Notes: generated by a model not told the origin, from the letters alone. DNA of 64,000 bases from Lactobacillus sp. ESL0680 (GCF_029392855.1 NZ_CP113945.1:1612001-1676000); one strand, 5' to 3'. Numbered from the stretch's first letter, positions 12,249 through 19,006 are shown. Program-made: numbers and translations.

Positions 12249-12270
12249 AATTTTAATATTAATAATTAAG
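12249..12270 (-). other. Candidate target of the upstream pseudo-spacer, at the cas3 transcription start
   Basis: This 22-nt stretch of the cas3 5' UTR matches the pseudo-spacer at 12390-12411 at 18 of 22 positions in the same orientation. In guide numbering, positions 2-9 and 11-18 are uninterrupted matches; 1, 10, 19 and 22 differ. The adjoining trinucleotide on the minus strand is TAA (12271-12273), close to the AAA motif inferred from overlapping spacers in array 1. It lies just downstream of the -10 box at 12279-12284. The region is AT-rich, so chance similarity is not excluded. Confidence 0.5.
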
Positions 12271-12278
12271 TTACTTTA

Positions 12279-12307
12279 AATATATACCCATAAAAATAAA
12301 ATTGCAA
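12279..12307 (-). promoter_or_regulatory. Promoter of the cas operon
   Basis: TTGCAA (12302-12307), exactly 17 nt, TATATT (12279-12284) on the minus strand. The expected start is near 12272, giving a 5' UTR of about 45 nt with AAGGAGG before the cas3 ATG. It is the only good sigma-A-type pair close to cas3. Confidence 0.7.
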
Positions 12308-12318
12308 GCGCTTTTCAA
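12302..12318. promoter_or_regulatory. cre-like sequence overlapping the cas -35 box
   Basis: TTGCAAGCGCTTTTCAA contains the AAGCGCTT core of CcpA catabolite-responsive elements, with one extra base relative to the 14-nt consensus. It overlaps the -35 hexamer, so CcpA binding would repress cas transcription. The imperfect spacing keeps this tentative. Confidence 0.35.
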
Positions 12319-12326
12319 AATGATTG

Positions 12327-12440
12327 TAAATAAATAGGCTATGACATTACGTAATAGCCTATATCACCCCCCACTTATGTGGGGAATACCATATTAATAT
12401 TTATAATTAACGGATGACCCTCATATACATAAGGAATACA
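12327..12440 (-). ncRNA. CreR-like mini-CRISPR RNA upstream of cas3
   Basis: Degenerate repeat 1 (12412-12439) keeps a 6-bp stem CCTTAT/ATGAGG (one G-U) with a 4-nt loop and handle GTCATCC. A 22-nt pseudo-spacer follows (12390-12411). Degenerate repeat 2 (12361-12389) keeps the stem CCCCAC/GTGGGG with loop ATAA. Then comes a perfect 9-bp inverted repeat ATAGGCTAT/ATAGCCTAT (12354-12362 and 12334-12342) and a TTTATTT tract. A consensus -10 box lies 7 nt before repeat 1. The unit has everything needed to yield one Cas6e-processed guide, and the guide resembles the cas3 start site. Published CreA/CreR RNAs share this layout. Alternatively it is merely a decayed array. Confidence 0.6.
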
Positions 12441-12446
12441 TCTTTA

Positions 12447-12452
12447 ATTATA
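12447..12452 (-). promoter_or_regulatory. -10 box of the CreR-like RNA
   Basis: A perfect TATAAT on the minus strand ends 7 nt before degenerate repeat 1, so transcription would begin at the repeat itself. The -35 is weak: TTTTTA at 16 nt or TTTACA at 14 nt. Between here and the terminator at 12594 I see no gene. Confidence 0.5.
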
Positions 12453-12593
12453 ACATCTTTAAATAATGTAAAAAGTTAAGACTGTCTCAACAGAACGAGG
12501 AGTATTTGCATAAAAAATCATCAAGCCAAATCATATATTGTTGTAAATAATTATGAGCTTTAGAATATTTCATAAACTATACCAATTGAAAAA

Positions 12594-12615
12594 AGCCCAG
12601 GAAAACCTAGACTTT
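12594..12615 (-). terminator. Terminator of toxin module 1
   Basis: On the minus strand GTCTAGG-TTTT-CCTGGGC (with G-U pairs) is followed by TTTTTT, just after the tiny toxin stop codon. Confidence 0.65.
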
Positions 12616-12626
12616 TAACAGCTGAA

Positions 12627-12728
12627 CTACTTACGCAGTTTGTCAATAATGTCTTTGACATCATCGAGTACATCTTGAGCTTTTACAAACACAAGATACA
12701 GCACAATCAGAGTGACTAAATCTAGCAC
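12627..12728 (-). CDS. Tiny hydrophobic toxin-like peptide, module 1
   Basis: 33 codons from GTG (12728) after AAAGGAGGTGAGACTC. The peptide starts MLDLVTLIVLYLVFVKAQDV; one membrane-spanning N-terminal half is followed by a charged amphipathic tail ending DKLRK. This resembles Fst/Ldr-type type I toxins in size and layout, but I do not assign it to a named family. The leader RNA folds a hairpin (12747-12765) just before the RBS. A small RNA is transcribed divergently at 12830-12924. Related peptides occur at 12965, 38805, 39161 and 39553. Confidence 0.75.
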   Translation of the reverse strand: MLDLVTLIVLYLVFVKAQDVLDDVKDIIDKLRK

Positions 12729-12829
12729 GAGTCTCACCTCCTTTAAACAAGCTGACTGGGCTTGTAAAAAGTGCGCACTAACGTGCTTTTTTATTTTACC
12801 AGATTCTTAAGCTGTGGTATACTTCAGTT

Positions 12830-12924
12830 ACAATCAGATAAATCTCAGCACGAGATACTTAACGTGCATGCAAGTTGACTACTTGCAAGGCGCCTGGGGC
12901 GGTCATAACGACCGTCTTTTTTAT
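12830..12924 (+). ncRNA. Candidate antitoxin RNA, module 1
   Basis: Promoter TTACCA (12796-12801), 16 nt, TATACT (12818-12823). The RNA holds TAACGTGC (12860-12867), identical to 12779-12786 in the toxin leader DNA, and CAAGTTGACT (12871-12880), matching CAAGCTGACT at 12748-12757. Because the toxin is read from the other strand, these repeats make the two RNAs complementary over 8 and 10 nt. It ends with CGGTC-ATAAC-GACCG and T6. The toxin promoter -10 (ATTTTA, 12793-12798) overlaps this -35. Confidence 0.65.
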
Positions 12925-12926
12925 AC

Positions 12927-12959
12927 AAAAATAGCTCAGGGAAAACCTGAGCTATTTTG
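12927..12959 (-). terminator. Terminator of toxin module 2
   Basis: AAATAGCTCAGG-TTTT-CCTGAGCTATTTTTG on the minus strand, a long perfect hairpin with T tract directly after the module 2 toxin. Confidence 0.7.
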
Positions 12960-12964
12960 CTGTT

Positions 12965-13066
12965 TTACTTGAACAACTTATCTAAAAACTCAATGAGTTT
13001 ATCAAGAATTTGTTCTGTCTTGGTCAAGACAATGTTAAACAATATTAGGATAATGATTTCGTACAC
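12965..13066 (-). CDS. Tiny hydrophobic toxin-like peptide, module 2
   Basis: 33 codons from GTG (13066) after AAGGAGGTAAGAGC. The peptide starts MYEIIILILFNIVLTKTEQI and ends DKLFK: a hydrophobic half, then TKTEQ and an amphipathic tail. It has the same layout as module 1 but a different sequence, closer to module 4. The leader hairpin GGAAG...CTTCC lies at 13084-13101. Its partner RNA is at 13166-13262. Function is inferred from arrangement only. Confidence 0.7.
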   Translation of the reverse strand: MYEIIILILFNIVLTKTEQILDKLIEFLDKLFK

Positions 13067-13165
13067 GCTCTTACCTCCTTACTGGAAGCTGGTCAACTTC
13101 CTAAGATGTGCACATTGTGTACTTTTTTATTTTAAGAAATTTAGTAAACATGGTATACTTAAATG

Positions 13166-13262
13166 AATTAGGATAATGTGTTCTACACGTTCACATTGTA
13201 TGCAATGCAAGTTTGGTCACTTGCAAGGCGCCTAGGGCGGTCATAATGACCGTCTTTTTTAT
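13166..13262 (+). ncRNA. Candidate antitoxin RNA, module 2
   Basis: -10 TATACT at 13154-13159, -35 TTTAAG 17 nt upstream. It carries CACATTGT (13192-13199; toxin leader 13111-13118) and TGGTCA in the hairpin GCAAG...CTTGC at 13207-13224, matching TGGTCA in the toxin hairpin. The terminator is a GGTC/GACC hairpin plus T6, near-identical to that of module 1. Confidence 0.62.
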
Positions 13263-13307
13263 ACTACAAAAGTAATGTTAATATACACATTGTTATATAA
13301 TATTGTT

Positions 13308-13446
13308 GTAAATAAAAAGGAGTTCTACTGGTAACAAAACTTCTTAAACATAAGCTTCCGCCTTCAAAGAGCGGTGGTCGAAATTATAGTTTAACTAGAA
13401 GGCTATCCCATAACTTGCCAAAGTTTATATGTGGGATGCTTTTTTG
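13308..13446 (+). ncRNA. Orphan small RNA related to the antitoxin RNA at 15023
   Basis: -10 TATAAT at 13296-13301. The RNA shares with 15023-15150 the start GTAAATAAAAAG, the hairpin beginning GCTTCCG, and AGTTTAA near its end. The terminator is CTATCCCATAA...TTATATGTGGGATG followed by T6 (13403-13446). No hydrophobic reading frame faces it here, so the partner gene seems to be lost or this RNA acts alone. Confidence 0.5.
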
Positions 13447-13479
13447 TTTCCAGAAAGAAATACATGACTTGTAACTCAA

Positions 13480-13507
13480 AATCAATCTCCACGCATGTGA
13501 GGAATAC
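13480..13507 (-). repeat. Solitary degenerate CRISPR repeat
   Basis: CCACGCATGTGAGGAATAC matches the array-2 repeat type; the other half is eroded (AATCAATCT for GGATCACCC, one extra base). No neighbouring repeat lies at 61 bp. The rest of 13447-13560 shows nothing recognisable. Confidence 0.7.
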
Positions 13508-13560
13508 CAATTTACTAAACTTGGGTAACCAACAGGATAAACTAGGTTAGATATACAATT

Positions 13561-14556
13561 TTAGTAATCTAAATTAGCGATAAACATTGTTGTTACTACA
13601 GGATCATCACTACCATACATACCTGCAAAACCGATAGAAACACCAATTCTTGTACACTCTGAATTTTTTAACAAATCTCTATGACCCCAATTTGCACTTG
13701 CATCATTATAAATAAACTCATTAAAAGCATCATCGGCTAAATCATTAGGATTTCTAGTTAAAACTTCGCCAGTTTCTACTTCTCCGTGAGCACTAATTGA
13801 TCCATCAGGGCGAGTATGCTTATCGCTGGTGTGGTATTTTTCGTGATAGTTGCCGGCTTCAATTGCTCTTTGAGTGGCGTAATCATGTAATTCGGGATTA
13901 ATAGTAAGTGGTTTAATATCGGCTTGAGCACGCCAATTATTTACATCTTCCACAAATCTTTTTTCGACTGCTAGTTTGTAATCTGTTGTAAGCATATCCT
14001 TTGTTGGTGCTGCAGTTTGTGTATTGTTTTCTGAATTACTTGCTGCAGGCTTATTTGTGGAATCAGTAATGTCCATATCAGGATCAGGGACAGATTTAAT
14101 CCATTTGCTTTCACCAATTCTGTACCAAGTCATTCCGTCACTGGTAATCATTGTTTCATAAATTTTATTTTTACCGGTCACCCATAATTGTTGCTTCTCA
14201 CCATTTGGTTTCAGGTAAACTTGGCGACTGTCATCTATATTTATGTATGAAGTTGTGTCTGTTACTTTTTTAGTGTTTGCTTGTTTAATGTAACGATTCT
14301 TTTTGAGCTTTAAGTAATTTTTACCGTTAATTTTTTTAGTGGCGGCAATTTTTTGCTTAGTGCCCTTTTTTAATGAAGGGCCACTTACTTTATGTCCAAT
14401 AGAGTTATAAATATAACTGTTGTGTGTTAAAAGAACTTGGTAGGTGCTGGCTGCAAAAACCGTATTCTGGTTGTTTGATTGAGCATTGCTTAAGCCCACT
14501 AAGCCCAAGGCTAAGGTACTGCTGGCAATAAATTTAAAATACTTACTTTTTTTCAT
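13561..14556 (-). CDS. Exported SLAP-domain protein with C-terminal CAP/SCP domain
   Basis: 331 aa. Residues 1-36 form a signal peptide (MKKSKYFKFIASSTLALGLV, ending VFAAS). Residues about 38-150 are SLAP-type repeats (HNSYIYNSIGHKVSG, KKINGKNYLKLKKNRYIK, GMTWYRIGESKWIK) that bind lactobacillar cell walls. After a Ser/Thr/Asn-rich linker, residues 195-331 are a CAP domain with EDVNNWRAQADIKPLTINPE, HEKYHTSDKHTRPDG and NWGHRDLLKN. CAP domains of this kind are common in surface proteins of lactobacilli; the activity is unknown. It stands alone. Confidence 0.88.
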   Translation of the reverse strand: MKKSKYFKFIASSTLALGLVGLSNAQSNNQNTVFAASTYQVLLTHNSYIYNSIGHKVSGPSLKKGTKQKIAATKKINGKNYLKLKKNRYIKQANTKKVTDTTSYINIDDSRQVYLKPNGEKQQLWVTGKNKIYETMITSDGMTWYRIGESKWIKSVPDPDMDITDSTNKPAASNSENNTQTAAPTKDMLTTDYKLAVEKRFVEDVNNWRAQADIKPLTINPELHDYATQRAIEAGNYHEKYHTSDKHTRPDGSISAHGEVETGEVLTRNPNDLADDAFNEFIYNDASANWGHRDLLKNSECTRIGVSIGFAGMYGSDDPVVTTMFIANLDY

Positions 14557-14735
14557 GATTTTTCTCCTTTATCTAGAAATATGTCTTTATCATAACTGAA
14601 AAAAATTAGTCTTTCAGAAAAAATATTGGTTTAGTGGTTAAAATTTATTCCCACTCATATTGTAAAAATCATAATATAGATTATCGGAAGTTCTGAGAAG
14701 CTTTACCAAACTAAGACCAAAATTGCCAAGAAAAA

Positions 14736-14810
14736 GTTTGTGAATTTTTCATATTTCACGCGTAAGAATTCTATTAAACTGGAATTCTTATTTTTTACTA
14801 TTTCACAAAC
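14736..14810. repeat. Nested inverted repeat in the 14557-14905 gap
   Basis: Outer arms GTTTGTGAA (14736-14744) and TTCACAAAC (14802-14810) enclose inner arms TAAGAATTC (14763-14771) and GAATTCTTA (14782-14790). There is no T tract, so it is a poor terminator. At about 14828 AAATAGCTCAGGTTTTCCT recalls half of the module 2 toxin terminator. No gene was found in the gap. Confidence 0.5.
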
Positions 14811-14940
14811 TAGACCCATTTTGAAAATAGCTCAGGTTTTCCTAAAATAAGAAGTAGATCTGTTATAACAGCAATTAATAACATGTAAAAATGTAATCGT
14901 ATTTTTTGACTTTGCTATATGAAATGTGATATAATGGGAG

Positions 14941-14991
14941 GCAAAGCCAAGCAAAGCCATGTTAGGGGCTGACTTTGTAACTATTTTTTTG
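14941..14991 (+). ncRNA. Short RNA with its own promoter and terminator
   Basis: Promoter TTGACT (14906-14911), 18 nt, TATAAT (14930-14935). The about 50-nt product begins with the tandem GCAAAGCCAAGCAAAGCC, folds CAAAG...CTTTG and ends in T7 (14984-14990). It ends right at the promoter of the next RNA. A 13-codon frame starting at 14959 lacks a well-placed RBS, so I treat it as RNA. Confidence 0.5.
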
Positions 14992-15022
14992 ACAATTTAG
15001 TTATATTATATTATAGTAAAAT

Positions 15023-15150
15023 TGTAAATAAAAAGAAGCACATTGGGGAATGTACTTCTAGTGTAGCTTCCGTTATAGACGGTAGCATTACAATAGTTTA
15101 ATTATGAAAACGTCCTATTGGTTGCCATGCTTTTTAGGACGTTTTTTTGT
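15023..15150 (+). ncRNA. Candidate antisense antitoxin RNA facing the 75-aa membrane peptide
   Basis: Strong promoter TTGACA (14989-14994), 17 nt, TATAGT (15012-15017). Hairpins are AGAAG.ACATT-GGGG-AATGT.CTTCT and GCT.CCGT-TATAG-ACGG.AGC. The terminator AACGTCCTA...TAGGACGTT plus T7 lies inside the 3' end of the opposing gene, so both transcripts overlap tail to tail. GTGTAGCTT and ACGGTAGC of this RNA recur, inverted in the DNA, in the opposing leader (15359-15390). Confidence 0.55.
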
Positions 15151-15342
15151 TCGTCGGTGTATAGTACTTATAACGTTTAAAACAAAATCTACCATTATTA
15201 GAAATAAGACTAAATAGTTGAATAACTGAACACGAGGCCAGTTCAACGACAGGATAGGAATAAGGTTAATTAACCAACTAATCCAATCTTTAACGATACT
15301 TATTACTGTAGCATTTAGCTGTTTTTCAAAAAATTTCTTCAT
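15115..15342 (-). CDS. 75-aa membrane peptide, candidate type I toxin
   Basis: It starts MKKFFEKQLNATVISIVKDW, contains two hydrophobic segments (about 14-32 and 38-62) and ends in a very basic tail RRTKKRPKKHGNQ. RBS AAAAAGGAGTTTCACA is good. A consensus TATAAT (minus strand, near 15395) gives a short leader with repeats shared with the opposing RNA. Convergent overlap with a strongly promoted RNA points to a type I toxin-antitoxin pair. I do not recognise the family; a small membrane protein of another kind is possible. Confidence 0.6.
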   Translation of the reverse strand: MKKFFEKQLNATVISIVKDWISWLINLIPILSLNWPRVQLFNYLVLFLIMVDFVLNVISTIHRRTKKRPKKHGNQ

Positions 15343-15436
15343 TGTGAAACTCCTTTTTAACAGCTACCGTCCTTAAGCAAGCTACACAATTATTATAGCA
15401 CTTTTCATTATATAATAATAGCGCTATAACCACTTT

Positions 15437-15474
15437 AAAACCACTTGTTACTTATAGTAACAAGTGGTTTTTTC
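15437..15474. terminator. Bidirectional terminator
   Basis: AACCACTTGTTAC-TTATA-GTAACAAGTGGTT, a 13-bp perfect stem with T6 on the plus strand and T4 on the minus strand. It follows the repressor pseudogene. Confidence 0.8.
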
Positions 15475-15476
15475 TT

Positions 15477-16039
15477 TTATAAAGTTCCAACATAATTAAT
15501 CGCTTTACCAATAATTTGATTTTCTCCTAGAATTTGAGGCTTGTATTTACTATTTTCAGGAATAAGCCATGTTGTACCTGCTATTTTTTCAATTCGTCTA
15601 AATTTAATATCTTGGTTAACCAAAATAGCTGCAGCTTCATTACTATCAACTTGTTCTTGCTCATGAATCATGATTGTTGCACCGTTAGGAATACGTGGTT
15701 CCATTGGGTCATTACTATTTTTAGCAGAAAATAAAGTTCCATTAGGAATTTCTTCTAAATAAGTTGAAACATGACCAATTACATTATCTGTACTTAGAAT
15801 AGGACTAACCAAATTTTCATTTTTTAATAGAATTGTTTTAACTATATTTTCGTTCACACTCGTATGCAAAGCGGTAGCAAATTTAGTAGCACGATTAACT
15901 GGAAATTTACGGTTTTACCGAAATATCGTGAAACTGCGGATTTAGACATATTTACACGTCTAGCTAATTCTGCAATAGATAGATTTTGTTCTTGTCTAAG
16001 CTGATCTATATAATCAATAATTTCTTTGTTAGTTCTCAT
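15477..16039 (-). pseudogene. Frameshifted CI/LexA-like repressor (HTH plus S24 peptidase)
   Basis: Frame 1 (16039 to 15854) encodes an HTH, MRTNKEIIDYIDQLRQEQNL followed by SIAELARRVNMSKSAVSRYFGKT. Frame 2 continues KFPVNRATKFATALHTSVNE and holds an S24-like domain (NDPMEPRIPNGATIMIHEQ, LIPENSKYKPQIL) to the stop at 15477. The frames join if one base is restored in the ACCGT run near 15911-15917 (ACCCGT giving KTRKFP). An intact product would be about 187 aa, like phage CI-type repressors that autocleave in the SOS response. The shift may be a real mutation or a sequencing error. Confidence 0.8.
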
Positions 16040-16082
16040 AAATAAAAGACCTCTCTCATTTAATATTATAAATGTAGTTGCG

Positions 16083-17940
16083 GGTTAACTTCCACACACG
16101 TGAGGAATACTTGTTCTTACGTTTTTTTGCCTGTGTTTGAGTAGGATCACCCCCACTCACGTGGGGAATACAACAAAAAATGGAACGATTTACTGAAAAA
16201 GTTAGGATCACCCCCACTCACGTGGGGAATACTGGAATTTATACTATCAAAATTCAATACGTCTAGGATCACCCCCACTCACGTGGGGAATACCACTTTT
16301 AAAAAAATGAAAGAGTATATCGTCAAGGATCACCCCCACTCACGTGGGGAATACATACCTTTGATATCCAATACTGCTTCTCCAACAGGATCACCCCCAC
16401 ATACGTGGGGAATACGCGGTTAGCCATATACGCTTGCCATTTTCTTTGGGATCACCCCCACGCATGTGGGGAATACCTCTACGTTGCTGCCCTATTCCTG
16501 CTTCATTTAGGATCACCCCCACGCATGTGGGGAATACCTCTACGTTGCTGCCCTATTCCTGCTTCATTTAGGATCACCCCCACGCATGTGGGGAATACCA
16601 AACTGATATGCCGGCTGAGGAATATCCTAAGGGATCACCCCCACGCATGTGGGGAATACATAACACCTTGCCCCAGACAAACACCATTATCAGGATCACC
16701 CCCACGCATGTGGGGAATATGATAAGTTCCAGGAAAAATATCGGCCACATCAAGGATCACCCCCACGCATGTGGGGAATACAAACCGCTCTAGTTTTGAT
16801 CTGCCCACCCATAAGGATCACCCCCACGCATGTGGGGAATACTACAATTCCTTTTAATACCTTAATCCACGTCTGGGATCACCCCCACGCATGTGGGGAA
16901 TACACTCGTTAGTAACTGAACTGCAGCAGTATCATAGGATCACCCCCACGCATGTGGGGAATACGGAGGTTTTAGGAACACATAAAGGGAAAATCAAGGA
17001 TCACCCCTACGCATGTGGGGAATACTGTAAAGCATCTAAACCTTTAGATAAATCTCAAGGATCACCCCCACGCATGTGGGGAATACTATGATTACATGTG
17101 AATTTTGTGGACAAGAACAGGATCACCCCCACGCATGTGGGGAATACGGAGGTATAGCAATGACTGAAGAAAAGAGAATAGGATCACCCCCACGCATGTG
17201 GGGAATACAGGCTAAACAAGAAACTATTCTAAAGCCACAAAGGATCACCCCCACGCATGTGGGGAATACTTTACTAATACAACAATATCTCATTCAATTA
17301 TAGGATCACCCCCACGCATGTGGGGAATACATTATATTCCGCATTATTATGTTGAAGATCGTAGGATCACCCCCACGCATGTGGGGAATACTTTTAAGCT
17401 TGGCGTTTGTAGCAAAAATTTTCAGGATCACCCCCACGCATGTGGGGAATACACCATCTTTGGCTAATGTTATTGGTCCAGCTTAGGATCACCCCCACGC
17501 ATGTGGGGAATACACTCCGTTCTGTAAATTGTCTAAAGTATACCAGGGATCACCCCCACGCATGTGGGGAATACGTCGACGAGTTCCCAAATCCAAACCA
17601 TCTTTAGGGATCACCCCCACGCATGTGGGGAATACTTTATTTTGCATGGCAATGTTTTTAACTGTGAAGGATCACCCCCACGCATGTGGGGAATACCTTT
17701 AGAGTACTAATTTTTATTCCAGTTCTATGGGATCACCCCCACGCATGTGGGGAATACGCCTCTTCTTCTCTTTTTCAAACTGTAAACACAGGATCACCCC
17801 CACGCATGTGGGGAATACATGATGCTAAGGGAGTGCCGTTAGATCAAGATAGGATCACCCCCACGCATGTGGGGAATACAGTCTTGAGATTGAAATACAA
17901 GTAAATCCATCAGGATCACCCCCACGCATGTGGGGAATAC
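16083..17940 (-). CRISPR. Type I-E CRISPR array 2 (31 repeats, 30 spacers)
   Basis: Period 61, repeat 28 bp, spacers 33 nt. From 16449 on repeats carry the CGCATG loop type; the older ones at 16144-16327 carry CTCACG, one (16388) CATACG, and the leftmost (16083) is degenerate, so the leader is on the right. Single-base variants occur at 16720 (final C to T) and in the repeat at 16998. Spacers 16477-16509 and 16538-16570 are identical neighbours. The spacer 16721-16753 is identical to 1922-1954 in array 1. The spacer at 17148 holds a GGAGG plus ATG gene start. Confidence 0.98.
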
Positions 17941-18010
17941 AGTAAAAGATCCCAGTCATAGCAGCATCCTCAAAAAGAAGAATATACTTTTTTCATTAGT
18001 TTGTAAATTT
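17941..18010 (-). promoter_or_regulatory. Leader of CRISPR array 2
   Basis: The array-1 leader blocks recur at the same distances: AGTAAAAGATCCC (17941-17953), AGCATC (17963-17968), CATTAGTTTGT (17994-18004). The last is coding sequence of cas2 beside array 1 but noncoding here. A possible promoter is TTTACA, 17 nt, TATTCT on the minus strand within this segment. Confidence 0.7.
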
Positions 18011-18027
18011 CAATTTATGATTACTTA

Positions 18028-18939
18028 CTATAAATTTTTATGCTTTTTCTTTGGCGTAATATTTAGCGTCATCGCAGCTGCAACCACTAACAGTGCACCC
18101 AGCCAATCAAGCGGCGTCATAATCAAACCAAAGCACAAAACCGACCCAATTGTTGCGGACAACGGCTCAAAGGCATCAAGCAAACTGGCCGTTGATGCCT
18201 TAATAAACCGCAGCGAATTAGTCATCAATTGAAATGGGATTAACGTGCCAATTACGATTACTACGCCAACAGCCAACCAAACTTGCCCAGTTAAATTCAC
18301 ATGCGGCCACACAGGATGAATAATCGTTAAACAAATCCCGGCAGAAAGTAGTCCCCACCCTGTAACTACCAGACTGGAAACACGATGCAGCACACTAATC
18401 GGAATTAACGTGTTAGTTGCCACACCAATTGCTGCCAATAGCCCCCACATCAGTACTTCCGGCGTCAACGCAAAATGGCTAAAGTCGCCATGAGTTGCAA
18501 GCAAAATAACACCAATAAATGCAGTAACTGCAGCAAGCATATCCAACATGCGCAATGTTTGCTGGTGGCGCAGAATTAAATACGCCATCACAAAGAATGG
18601 CCCAATAAACTGCAGAATTGTCGCTATTGCTGGGTTGGCCTTTTGCACAGTAATAAAATAAAACAGCTGCACTGGCAGTAAGCCGAAAATACCGTACGCA
18701 ATAATTACCAAGGCGTCGTGCTTGTTTTTCATTGTTGCTACTGGCTTTTGTCCGACAGCCGCAGCAACTATTAATAAAATCACACCTGAAACAACCATTC
18801 GTACCTGCGTAAGCCAAATCGGCGTAATTTCCGGACTTAAATTAAATAACGACTTGGCAAATAGACCTGAAATCCCCCACATAACACAGGCTAAGCCCGC
18901 AAGAAAGGCCCATAAATGTCTCTTCTTAGCTGTTACCAT
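18028..18939 (-). CDS. EamA/DMT-family transporter
   Basis: 303 aa with about ten hydrophobic segments and two EamA-type halves (start MVTAKKRHLWAFLAGLACVM; GISGLFAKSL; second half from LMWGLLAAIGVATNTLIPIS). It has a basic C-terminal tail PKKKHKNL. Drug/metabolite exporters of this family carry small metabolites; the substrate is not deducible. Its 3' end reaches the leader of array 2 with no terminator, so read-through into the array is possible. Confidence 0.88.
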   Translation of the reverse strand: MVTAKKRHLWAFLAGLACVMWGISGLFAKSLFNLSPEITPIWLTQVRMVVSGVILLIVAAAVGQKPVATMKNKHDALVIIAYGIFGLLPVQLFYFITVQKANPAIATILQFIGPFFVMAYLILRHQQTLRMLDMLAAVTAFIGVILLATHGDFSHFALTPEVLMWGLLAAIGVATNTLIPISVLHRVSSLVVTGWGLLSAGICLTIIHPVWPHVNLTGQVWLAVGVVIVIGTLIPFQLMTNSLRFIKASTASLLDAFEPLSATIGSVLCFGLIMTPLDWLGALLVVAAAMTLNITPKKKHKNL

Positions 18940-19006
18940 TTCTAACTCTCCTTTTTTATTATAACTTCCCTATAATATCAAAAAATTCTTGCAAGCTGAA
19001 CCAACT

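Noticed and set aside
12361..12439. Third ordinary CRISPR array
   Set aside because: Only two repeats, both degenerate, with a 22-nt instead of 33-nt spacer and its own terminator-like hairpin; better described as a CreR-like unit.
12500..12540. Insertion-sequence end before toxin module 1 (GACTGTCTCAACAGAAC)
   Set aside because: No transposase remnant, no matching inverted end and no target duplication could be found nearby.
12627..13262. Classical convergent par/Fst locus
   Set aside because: Toxin and RNA are divergent with overlapping promoters and do not share a terminator, so the par arrangement does not apply.
14640..14660. Possible inverted CRISPR repeat (TTATTCCCACTCATATTG)
   Set aside because: Matches only part of one repeat half and has no stem; likely chance.
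14959..15000. 13-codon peptide gene (MLGADFVTIFLTI)
   Set aside because: No properly spaced RBS; the sequence is better explained as the terminator stem of a short RNA.
16405..17904. Reading frames with repeated DHPHACGEY and GSPPRMWGI peptides
   Set aside because: The same artefact in array 2.
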